Position numbers and translations under genes: made by a program. Positions 47,372 through 55,317 of a DNA stretch of 64,000 nt are shown here, piece by piece. This DNA comes from Microscilla marina ATCC 23134. Its GTDB lineage: Bacteria; Bacteroidota; Bacteroidia; Cytophagales; Microscillaceae. Positions within the stretch are counted from its first letter, which is position 1; each line of letters starts with the position of its first letter. Under the pieces are notes generated by a model, which saw nothing but the letters and a program-made list of their open reading frames with translations, searched no databases and was not told the DNA's origin. Location of the stretch: contig NZ_AAWS01000017.1 of NCBI RefSeq assembly GCF_000169175.1, forward strand, positions 121,466-185,465, given 5' to 3'.

Positions 47372-48006
47372 GAACCAAATAAGGGAGAGTTTGACCACTT
47401 ATACCCAAAAAACGACCACTTATACCACTTTTTTGGAACTAAATAAAAGATGATGTACTCTTGTCAACACTGTAGACCTGAAATAGTGAGGCAGCCACAA
47501 GCGCTTTACTATCCACTACAGGTAGGCATCATGCATTGGCAGTATGCCAGTTAATACCACATTATTACTTACTTAAAATTAAAACAATATGAATAGAATC
47601 AATCACTGTGTCAAACCACCAGGAGAGGCTCATGTTATCACCGAAGTATTGATAAGCAACGTCTGATCAAACGCCTGACAACTGCCCATCGCAGCGGCAC
47701 ATCCTTTCAAGCAGCTCAAGCAAAGCAACGTGTTTACAATCCCTGTTGCCAAAGCGCCCTTATCCCAGAAATCACAACATAGGTGGGCGTATATTTAATG
47801 TATTACACTCAAAGTAAAAAAAGAACATGTTATGCAACTAACAACCAACAAAACAAACAAACGGCAAAACGACCGACAATTAATTGATTCAAGAACACTT
47901 AAATATTATTCAATATTCAACCGTCACAGGCTTGCTTGTTAGCCTTCCTCAAGAGAAACCCTCAATTCATTATAAGCACATCATACCCTCGAAAGAAAAA
48001 AGCATG

Positions 48007-48038
48007 AAAAAAAGCATTGTGTATACACACAATGCTTT
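48007..48038 (-). terminator. Terminator of the small minus-strand peptide gene
   Basis: A perfect 12-bp stem (48011-48022 and 48027-48038, 4-base loop) followed on the minus strand by a T run. It lies 27 bases past the peptide stop codon. A second imperfect stem at 48057-48080 overlaps the end of the gene. Confidence 0.75.
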
Positions 48039-48064
48039 GGGTAAATCAGTCTTCAGCCCCTGAG

Positions 48065-48280
48065 TTATAAACTCCAGGGGTAAGTAGATTGGTCTTCACG
48101 GTTTTTTTCTTCAATGAGCCGCTTTTCAAGTGGGGCATGGTAGCCATAAGACGGAGGAGGATCACCCGGAGGAGGATCACCGCTTCCACAACAGCCCCCC
48201 GTAATAAGCAACTGCCCTTTTGAATGAATTGCCACTGTTTTGAATGATTCAAAACGTGTTTTTTTCTCTTGATTTAACAT
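48065..48280 (-). CDS. Small peptide with possible GG-leader and Pro-rich core
   Basis: A 71-residue peptide. Residues 1-29 (MLNQEKKTRFESFKTVAIHS, then KGQLLITGG) resemble the F-x-x-F-K leader ending in Gly-Gly of Bacteroidota ribosomal natural-product precursors. The following part contains a CC pair at 30-31, a repeat of GDPPP from a 15-base tandem repeat, and SYGY, then a charged tail. Its own terminator and a reading frame free of stops support a real gene. No modification or export enzyme is visible nearby, so it could equally be an unrelated small secreted protein. It is divergent from the regulator at 48319 with only 38 bases between the starts. Confidence 0.5.
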   Translation of the reverse strand: MLNQEKKTRFESFKTVAIHSKGQLLITGGCCGSGDPPPGDPPPSYGYHAPLEKRLIEEKNREDQSTYPWSL

Positions 48281-48318
48281 AATTAAAATAAGGTTAATAC
48301 ATGTGAACTAAAAAAGTT

Positions 48319-50106
48319 ATGGAACCCTGCAAAACGAATGTTTATATTATCATCTGGAGTATTTTATTGGGCCTCTCGGCAAATGCCCACGCCCAAAATC
48401 TTGATTACACTTTTTATGCATCCAAAGCCAAGCAACTACACCTGAGTGCGCCCGACAGTGCTTTGTATTATGCCCAACAAGGTGTAACACTTACCGACAA
48501 CAAAGCCCGCAAGGCTTATCTGTACTACTTGATGGGCTATGTGGCAAAAGGCAACAAACAGCTCAATCAGGCAGTCGCTTATTATAGAAAATGCCTAAAG
48601 TATGCCGATGTTACTTACCAAAAAAAGGCGTATACCTCACTTGCCAATATTTATTTAGAAAAACGCAAGTATCATCTCGCCAAATCTACTTTGGATATGC
48701 TGTTAACCTATACATTGAGTAACTATGACAAACTGCATGTGTACAATGTAAAGGCGAACATATTCAGAAATACAAAACAGTTTGGAGCTGCCAAACTATA
48801 TTATGGCAAGGCTTTGAGCTTGAGCTTTGAAAAAATGAGCAAATCCCATAAAAATCAGGTTGCTGGCATTTTTTGGGACTACGCCCAAATGTATTTTTTG
48901 TGGAGTAAATATTTAGAAGAGCGTGGAACAGTCGCTCAGGTACAGGAGAAGTTGTGTAAAGCCATTGATTTGCATCAGCAAGCCATTGCTCTCAGAAAAA
49001 AAAATGCGCCTGAAAAAATGGCAAGTGCTATAGCCAATGGTTATGCAAAGGTAGCAAATATTTATGATTTACAAAAAAGTCCTGAAAAAGCCCTATGTTA
49101 TGTAGACAGCAGCCTGGCAATCAAACACCCGCATTTGCCTACTCAAATGGAGGCGTTGAGCTATAAAGCGGCCATTTTGCAACAAATGCAGCAGTATTCG
49201 GCGGCTTATGGCTATTATAAAAAAGCAGATAGCTTGCTGACCACCGTTAACCAAAACCCGGAGTTGCAAAAACAGGACAAAGCCTTTTTTACTTCTTTTG
49301 GCCAAACCCTGAAACACAAGTATGAGCGACTCGCCAAAAGTGGCATTGACAAGGGGCACCAGCTACAAAGCCAAATAGACTACTTTGCTTTGTTTGCTAC
49401 TATAGGAGCCACCCTTTTGGTACTGTTGTTTTTGGTCTTACTTAAGTGTCAGGTGGGGCGTTACCGCCAAAGAGTGGCGCACCATAAGGCCAGGGCGAGC
49501 CAAAAGCTGGACGCTCAAAAGGTGCGTTTTCAGACGCGCTTGCACAAACTGGAGCACACCAAAAGCGAGCTGGAAGAAGAGAAGCACTTGTTGGAAGATG
49601 ACTTGCTCAGGCTGGAAGCCAACAAACAAATAGAACTGATGGCAGAACTTGCCAAAGCCGAAATGCGGGTGTCTACCCTGTATGAGCTAGAAGATTCGCT
49701 GAACCGACACGACGACACCCCCCGCTGGATACAGGCCATGGTAGAGCGCAAGCTCAAAGAGCTGAGAAACTGCGACGAACTGATGACCCGCATTGCCACG
49801 GCTTACCCTTATTTTGCCGAAAACCTCATGCGGGAAATAGAGCAACGCCAAATAGTGATGACCCAACCCAAACACCTGCGTTTGATTTTTTTGCTGGTAG
49901 CAAAAAAGTATGGGGTCGACAATGACTTTATTGCCCGGATGTTGGGCTATACCAAGGCGGGTATCAAAAGTGCCAAGAACATATTGGCGCAAAAATTTGG
50001 CTACGACAGTACGGTAGACTTTGAGGAGTTTTTGATGAAATTGACCGAAATCAGACCGGTTGCCAAGGGCTTATTTATTACCAAAAGCCCGAAAAAAGCC
50101 TCCTGA
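48319..50106 (+). CDS. TPR-transmembrane-HTH regulator
   Basis: A 595-residue protein. It has a signal peptide (cleavage after AHA at about residue 25), helical TPR-type repeats from about 35 to 340, one membrane helix at about 354-375 (FALFATIGATLLVLLFLVLL), a coiled coil at about 390-450, and a C-terminal domain at about 480-585. The end (LRLIFLLVAKKYGVDNDFIA, then RMLGYTKAGIKSAKNILAQK) resembles a helix-turn-helix. Such TPR-membrane-coil-HTH proteins are typical transcription regulators in Bacteroidota; the periplasmic TPR part senses a signal. It lies between operon A and operon B and is a natural candidate to control either. Target and signal are unknown. Confidence 0.75.
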   Translation: MEPCKTNVYIIIWSILLGLSANAHAQNLDYTFYASKAKQLHLSAPDSALYYAQQGVTLTDNKARKAYLYYLMGYVAKGNKQLNQAVAYYRKCLKYADVTYQKKAYTSLANIYLEKRKYHLAKSTLDMLLTYTLSNYDKLHVYNVKANIFRNTKQFGAAKLYYGKALSLSFEKMSKSHKNQVAGIFWDYAQMYFLWSKYLEERGTVAQVQEKLCKAIDLHQQAIALRKKNAPEKMASAIANGYAKVANIYDLQKSPEKALCYVDSSLAIKHPHLPTQMEALSYKAAILQQMQQYSAAYGYYKKADSLLTTVNQNPELQKQDKAFFTSFGQTLKHKYERLAKSGIDKGHQLQSQIDYFALFATIGATLLVLLFLVLLKCQVGRYRQRVAHHKARASQKLDAQKVRFQTRLHKLEHTKSELEEEKHLLEDDLLRLEANKQIELMAELAKAEMRVSTLYELEDSLNRHDDTPRWIQAMVERKLKELRNCDELMTRIATAYPYFAENLMREIEQRQIVMTQPKHLRLIFLLVAKKYGVDNDFIARMLGYTKAGIKSAKNILAQKFGYDSTVDFEEFLMKLTEIRPVAKGLFITKSPKKAS

Positions 50107-50122
50107 CAAAAAAAAGTTTGAT

Positions 50123-50151
50123 AAAAACCCTGATAAAGACCTCGGGGTTTT
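50123..50151 (+). terminator. Possible terminator after the regulator gene
   Basis: A short stem AAAAACCC/GGGGTTTT spans 50123-50151 with a long loop. It is weaker than the other terminators. Confidence 0.4.
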
Positions 50152-50955
50152 ACTAATATTTGTTTTCCCAAAAATACTCTCCTTCCTTTGCTTGCGAACT
50201 CTGACGGAGTCGTAATGTTTAGAAAATGGAGTATATAAACAGATGCTTGGTTAGACTGAGAAGTTGAAGACTACTTATTTTAATTGTTGGATGGTTTTAT
50301 GGTTGTGCAAAGTGTTGCTCAATCACGTGCCATCAAAACAATAGATCAAACATGGGTAGCTTGAGTAAAACGACTTGGTTTGGCAAAGTATGTCAACAAA
50401 AAAAGCCAGAGGTTTGCAGACCTTTGGCTTCTTATACTGAAAAGTGTATTGAAACAATTGGATTGGAACCCCAGTTTTTAACACACTTTGGAAGATTTAA
50501 CAAAGCAATGTGCTGAAGTGCTGAAAGGTATTGGAGTACCCGTTCAGAAGCACCAGTTTGCTTTGATAGGGGCGCAAGTTAATCATTTTTTGCGAAAACC
50601 TATCGCCTCTCTTCTTTTTCAAATATAAGTTTTGCCCCCTGTTGGCAGGCAATGCCTGCCAACAGACCGGGACTGCTATGCCCCAGCGCATAAACAGCGC
50701 AAAATAACGGGCAACCATTGACAATAGTCCATAGTATTTAGTCGGTAGTCCATAGCTGATTCGAGTAAATGTTTACCTTGTTAAAGACTGTATACTCACT
50801 TTATTTTTAAAAGGGTTTCAGTTTTAGCCTACACCAACCAGTTAAATAATTTTTAAATTCATAAATGACTGATTACCAGCAAACAACTTTCACCAAAAGT
50901 ACTGCGGAGTATTGATTGAATAATCACCATTTAAACAATAAGAAGGGAGAAAACA
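50152..50955. other. Intergenic region upstream of operon B
   Basis: About 800 bases without a convincing gene. It holds the second TTGCAG stem-loop with GGATTGGAACCC (50404-50471), a perfect 13-bp palindrome with a one-base centre (50639-50665), and AGTCCATAGT-like dispersed sequence near 50725. No promoter matching the local consensus was found. Confidence 0.5.
50404..50471. repeat. Stem-loop with TTGCAG loop plus GGATTGGAACCC (copy 2)
   Basis: A 10-bp stem with a G-U pair and the loop TTGCAG (50404-50429), then GGATTGGAACCC at 50460-50471. It is related to the element at 23895-23955. Confidence 0.55.
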
Positions 50956-51564
50956 ATGATTAATACATTGATCAATTTAAGGAAAAAAGCAACGGCTTCT
51001 GCCCGGCAGCCATTGCTAAGCGTAGACTCAGCCGCCAGCGTATTGGACAGGCTGCTACAGGGCAATACGCTGGAAGCTACCCAACTAGAGCTTGCCCAAA
51101 CCGAGGTTAGCCGTCGCTATGAAGCCGCCACCCGGCAACTGGCAAAATCGCTGGATCGGCAAGACGAAGCCAGCCAACGCGCCAAATATTGGATAAACCT
51201 GGGTACCCAACTGACCTACCGCCATTTCAGCGAACTATTGGGCAGCCGCAACCTGGTGTGGGCCAAGCTCGGTACCGAAGACAAACTATATGCTTGCCTG
51301 AAAGAAACCATTGAGTTTGACAAAGAAGCCGAGCAAATCATCCGGTTTGCCTCTAGAGTATACATGTACTCGTTGCCCTTTGCCGAGGGCATCCAGGAAG
51401 CCACCCGCCATCTGCTGCCCTTGTTTAACAACCTGGTGCACACGGTAAACAACGAGGGCACCCTAGAGCTGGAAGAATTGCGCCAGCGCAGAGGTAAGTA
51501 TCAGGGGGAGGGAGATTTGCCAGAAGAAGGAAAGCAAGAAGAAGGAGAAGGCGAGCACGTGTAA
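50956..51564 (+). CDS. Hypothetical protein heading operon B (paralogue of 24351)
   Basis: A 202-residue helical soluble protein, paralogous to the one at 24351 (shared LGTQLTYRHF, LYACL and NEGTLELEEL segments). No known family. The gene has a clear Shine-Dalgarno-like GGGAG about 8 bases before the ATG, unusual for this window and suggesting strong translation. The C-terminal tail is acidic (EEGKQEEGEGEHV). It starts an operon of large extracellular-looking proteins. Its recurrence at the head of both operons suggests a common partner or scaffold function. Function unknown. Confidence 0.75.
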   Translation: MINTLINLRKKATASARQPLLSVDSAASVLDRLLQGNTLEATQLELAQTEVSRRYEAATRQLAKSLDRQDEASQRAKYWINLGTQLTYRHFSELLGSRNLVWAKLGTEDKLYACLKETIEFDKEAEQIIRFASRVYMYSLPFAEGIQEATRHLLPLFNNLVHTVNNEGTLELEELRQRRGKYQGEGDLPEEGKQEEGEGEHV

Positions 51565-51612
51565 GCCACGCAACTCAAACCTGTTTTTTAAACAACCAAA
51601 TCACTTGATTTT

Positions 51613-54600
51613 ATGAACAACCAAATTGCCATGGTGCCCATTCACCTGGATGGGCTCCTATTGCCCAAAGACTCGCTGGCAGTAGAGGCATTTACCGATT
51701 TTAGTCGCTTGCCTTTTTACAAAGATGGGCGCGACTACAACCCCGACACGCCCAACTTGAGCGAGTCGGTGCTGAGCGTGCCCTTTCAGAACCGAAACCT
51801 AAACCTGCGCCAAGGCATGCACTTGCATTGGTCGTTGCCCGATGCCCTCACCAAGGGGGGAGACTCGGGTACCGATGCCGATTTTCCGGCGGCGCCTAAC
51901 CGTTGGCTGGTGGTGCGTACTTCGCCCAATAAGGGAGAAAAACGCTGGGTGGTCGAGAGCGATTACCTGAGCATGGACACCAGCAACCCCTATCATGCTG
52001 TAGCTTACCCGACAGACATCAGCCAAGCGGGCAACGGCGGGCAACCCTTTGGGTTTTTGGGGCGGCAGTTAGACATTACTGACGCGACTTGGAGCGAAGA
52101 TACTAGCGCAACCCGTTTGTCCAAGCTTACTGCTCTGGGCTATGGCGAGCCTGCTTTTGCTGCTTTTTATCCCAATTGCCACAGTGTGTTTGGCTGCATC
52201 GACCCTGATATTAAGACTCAAGGAGATTTGGCGGACTTGAAATACCAAATCATTGGTTGGTATGGTGAGGCGGGGCAAGACCCTTTGCACGAGCTCACCA
52301 AAGGCGGAGAGTTGTCGGGCGATACTTTACAAAAAAAGATAGAGGAGGCATTTGCCTGGAAGATAGAGGGGTTGGCTGACAATCAAACTTTGGGCACTTG
52401 TTGCTACGCCGAGCTGGATTTTAACGCTTCGGCAAATATAACCAATCCTGATAAGGGCAAAAACATCAGCGTAAGCATAGGCAATACGGGCACCGAGGCG
52501 TTGTCGGCGTATTTGGCATCGGGCGAAGCAGATAAAACAAGCGTAGAAGAACAGCTCGAGAGCTTGTTGTTGCACACCCAGTTGCAAAACAAAGACTTGG
52601 ATTTGGGGGCGAGGTTTCAGGAAGCCCGCCACGAGAAGGGATTCAAGGCAGAAAGCGGGGGCAGCCTGTGGGAGCTACGCCCTGCCCACGAAGACCCTGC
52701 CCATGGCAAACTGGTAGAAATTGACTTGCCACTGGCGCTGGAAAACGACCTGGATACCCTCAACCAACAACAACAGGCGTGGAACCAGGCGGTAGAGCAG
52801 CTTCGGCAAGAACAACAATTGTTGTTTACCGATTGGTATAAGTACATGCTGTGTGCCTACCCGCCCGAAGATGCCCGCGAAGACTACCCCGACATTGACA
52901 AGGTGCGCTATTATATAGAACGGCAATACCTGCGCCATGATTCAAAGCTGAATCAGCTAAAGCAAAAAGTAATGGTGGCGGTAACCAGCTTGCCCGAATA
53001 CACCAGATTACGGGCTGAATTAGAAAACTGGAATGATGGCAAACCTGCCAGCCACCGATATGTACTCAAGCAAGTAGCCGCCCCGCGTTTTTGGCACCCT
53101 ACCGAGCCTGTAGTATTGTTGGAGGGTGAGGCAGTAATGCCTACCAACCGCCACGGTGCCGATGGGCGGATGAACGAGGACAATACATTGACTTGCCACC
53201 TCCAGCCTTTGAACAATGCTACAGTAGGACTTGCCGACTTCACTTCATTATTTGAGAAAATAAATACTATCAAAAATGAGAATGTTCCTGAGGGTACTCA
53301 AGCCAAGGTAGGTTTTGATACTTGGCAACACCAGCCCTGGCATCCGTTTTTGCTGGAGTGGGAGGTAGAAATGTTTCCGATGCAGGCGGGGGGCAACCTG
53401 AATATTGACAACCGCAACTTTCAGCCTGACTTTATCACCAGCAATTATACCTTGGCGAAAAACCAGCCTGACTTGGGCGGACAACCTGGCAAAAGTACCA
53501 TCCAGGCAGCGGCTTTGTATAACGGCAGGAGCGTGTTGACGCCTTTTGCCAAAGACCGCATTGGCAAGGCTATAGAGGAATACTTAAAAGACCATGACGA
53601 TTTGGAAGGAGGAGCGCTCAGCCACGCCAAGAATAAGCTGGACAGCCAACACTTTTTGTCGCAGGCCTTGAGCGGCTTCAACAATGCCCTGCTCATGCAA
53701 CACCAAACCCTACAGTTGCCCCTGCACGACCCCATTGGCTTTGGCGATTACCAAATATTTACCCAACAGGTGCAACAAGCCTTGGCGGGCAACAACAACT
53801 TGGCGCCTTTGCCGCTCAACGACTTTTTACCCATTCGTTCAGGTACGATGCGCCTGCACAAGTTGCGTTTGATTGACAATTTTGGGCAGATAAAAGAGGT
53901 GGCCGTCAACGACATCATCCGCGCCGAACCTTTGCAATTGCCTCAGGGCATGGCGAGCGGGCAGGATGCCTGGCTACCGCCTCGCTTGGTGCAGCCTGCC
54001 CGGGTCAATTTTCGCTGGCTGACCGCCAACGGTGCCACTACCGAACTGAACACCCACCCCGAAAGCAGCCCAGTGGCGGGTTGGTTGCTTGCCAACCATC
54101 TCGACAATAGCGTGGTGGTGTACGACCAAGCGGGCTTTGCCTTGGGCATTATTGACCAAACCGCCCAGTGGCGCGGCGTACCAGGTACCGATGCCATAGT
54201 GCACCCTTCCGACATTGCCAATGCTGCTTTGCGCCGGGTAGTGCGACAGGTTTTGGGCAAGGGAGCGAGTTTTCTGGATAATTTTATCAAGGTAACCGAT
54301 GCCGCCCTACAAACTATAGACCCCGAAGGTTTTGCTCACCACCAAGCGCTTGCCTTGCTCATGGGGCGCCCTATAGCGGTAGTGCGCACCTCGTTGGGCT
54401 TGGAAGTAAAAGGCAGCCCGGCGGTGCACCATGGCTGGACCGAGTTTAGGCAAGACATGCAACGGGGCAGCAAAGAAACCGACCAAACAGAACAGGTAAA
54501 GGTGCCCGTGCGGGTGGGCGAACCTGGGCAGCTCAACGATGGGGTATTGGGCTATTGGCAAGAAGAGGCGACCGAAGGAGGCATTGCCTTGAGCGATGCT

Positions 54601-55248
54601 TTTTATACTACGGCAAACGCCCAAGAAACCCACGAGCACATCAAGGGCTATGACCCTGGAAACCCTGACCTGAAGCTAAGCCTTGCCGAGGCCCCCCAAA
54701 CCATCACGATGTTGCTGGACCCACGGGGCGAAGCCCACGCCACCACGGGCATGTTGCCCGCCAAGGTGATAGACATACCCAAATACCAGTATGCCGAGGC
54801 ACTGAAACGCATCAACATCAGCTTTTTGTCGGCACCTGTGCTTATGGAAGCCAATAAAACGGTATTGCCCTTGCCCAACGAGCCGGGCTATACCTGGAGC
54901 TGGCTGGAGCGCGACCGTTTTGCCTGGCACGAAGTGGCACGCCATGGGGTGCTGCTCAAAACCAAATTGCAGCAGGTGTTTGGTGCCAAAGGTGACCAAA
55001 TATGGCAGGAGTTGATCACAAAGGGTTGGATAGAAGCCAGCGACCCTGGCAAAGCCGACATAGTGCCCAAAGACCAACGCCCCAAAGACAGCCACTTGGT
55101 CAGCCCCCTCAATGAGGACACTGACCAAATAGAAGACGTGCTGGCGCAGGGGCACATTGTACCGCCCGAAACTAAGGCGGCTTTTAGGGGGGGGCAAACC
55201 ATCAAAGAGGGCTGGCTGAGGCTTTCGCCCAACCCAAAAGAGGAATAG
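51613..55248 (+). CDS. Large conserved-looking protein of unknown function (1211 aa)
   Basis: A 1211-residue protein without a signal peptide or membrane helices. I do not recognise the family. The N-terminus has distinctive elements: HLDGLLLPKDSLAVEAFTDF, NPDTPNLSESVLSVPF, LRQGMHLHWSLPDALT and APNRWLVVR. A helical coiled region lies near 375-410, and Trp-rich segments follow (TWQHQPWHPFLLEWEVEMFP). A tract of eight G at 55187-55194, near the 3' end, could allow slippage. It lies 48 bases behind the 50956 gene and ahead of the fibre-like genes, so it is probably a structural part of the same complex. No enzymatic motif is visible. Confidence 0.75.
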   Translation: MNNQIAMVPIHLDGLLLPKDSLAVEAFTDFSRLPFYKDGRDYNPDTPNLSESVLSVPFQNRNLNLRQGMHLHWSLPDALTKGGDSGTDADFPAAPNRWLVVRTSPNKGEKRWVVESDYLSMDTSNPYHAVAYPTDISQAGNGGQPFGFLGRQLDITDATWSEDTSATRLSKLTALGYGEPAFAAFYPNCHSVFGCIDPDIKTQGDLADLKYQIIGWYGEAGQDPLHELTKGGELSGDTLQKKIEEAFAWKIEGLADNQTLGTCCYAELDFNASANITNPDKGKNISVSIGNTGTEALSAYLASGEADKTSVEEQLESLLLHTQLQNKDLDLGARFQEARHEKGFKAESGGSLWELRPAHEDPAHGKLVEIDLPLALENDLDTLNQQQQAWNQAVEQLRQEQQLLFTDWYKYMLCAYPPEDAREDYPDIDKVRYYIERQYLRHDSKLNQLKQKVMVAVTSLPEYTRLRAELENWNDGKPASHRYVLKQVAAPRFWHPTEPVVLLEGEAVMPTNRHGADGRMNEDNTLTCHLQPLNNATVGLADFTSLFEKINTIKNENVPEGTQAKVGFDTWQHQPWHPFLLEWEVEMFPMQAGGNLNIDNRNFQPDFITSNYTLAKNQPDLGGQPGKSTIQAAALYNGRSVLTPFAKDRIGKAIEEYLKDHDDLEGGALSHAKNKLDSQHFLSQALSGFNNALLMQHQTLQLPLHDPIGFGDYQIFTQQVQQALAGNNNLAPLPLNDFLPIRSGTMRLHKLRLIDNFGQIKEVAVNDIIRAEPLQLPQGMASGQDAWLPPRLVQPARVNFRWLTANGATTELNTHPESSPVAGWLLANHLDNSVVVYDQAGFALGIIDQTAQWRGVPGTDAIVHPSDIANAALRRVVRQVLGKGASFLDNFIKVTDAALQTIDPEGFAHHQALALLMGRPIAVVRTSLGLEVKGSPAVHHGWTEFRQDMQRGSKETDQTEQVKVPVRVGEPGQLNDGVLGYWQEEATEGGIALSDAFYTTANAQETHEHIKGYDPGNPDLKLSLAEAPQTITMLLDPRGEAHATTGMLPAKVIDIPKYQYAEALKRINISFLSAPVLMEANKTVLPLPNEPGYTWSWLERDRFAWHEVARHGVLLKTKLQQVFGAKGDQIWQELITKGWIEASDPGKADIVPKDQRPKDSHLVSPLNEDTDQIEDVLAQGHIVPPETKAAFRGGQTIKEGWLRLSPNPKEE

Positions 55249-55317
55249 GAAAAGGAAGCAGAAACGCAAATACCGAGTTAATTTTTATCGAAGTGAAACA
55301 TTAAAAAAAACAGACGC

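Larger units (their letters stand above)
47079..48064. other. Intergenic region with hairpins between toxin and peptide genes
   Basis: Nearly 1 kb without a convincing gene. It holds the third covarying hairpin copy (47259-47287), a GGGGCGATCG remnant (47168), the terminator at 47336-47371, and a direct repeat GACCACTTATACC (two copies between 47390 and 47430). A 25-codon frame starts near 47589 with no supporting features. Confidence 0.5.

Noticed and set aside
47589..47666. 25-codon frame starting MNRINHC
   Set aside because: Too short, with no leader-like or conserved pattern and no terminator close by.
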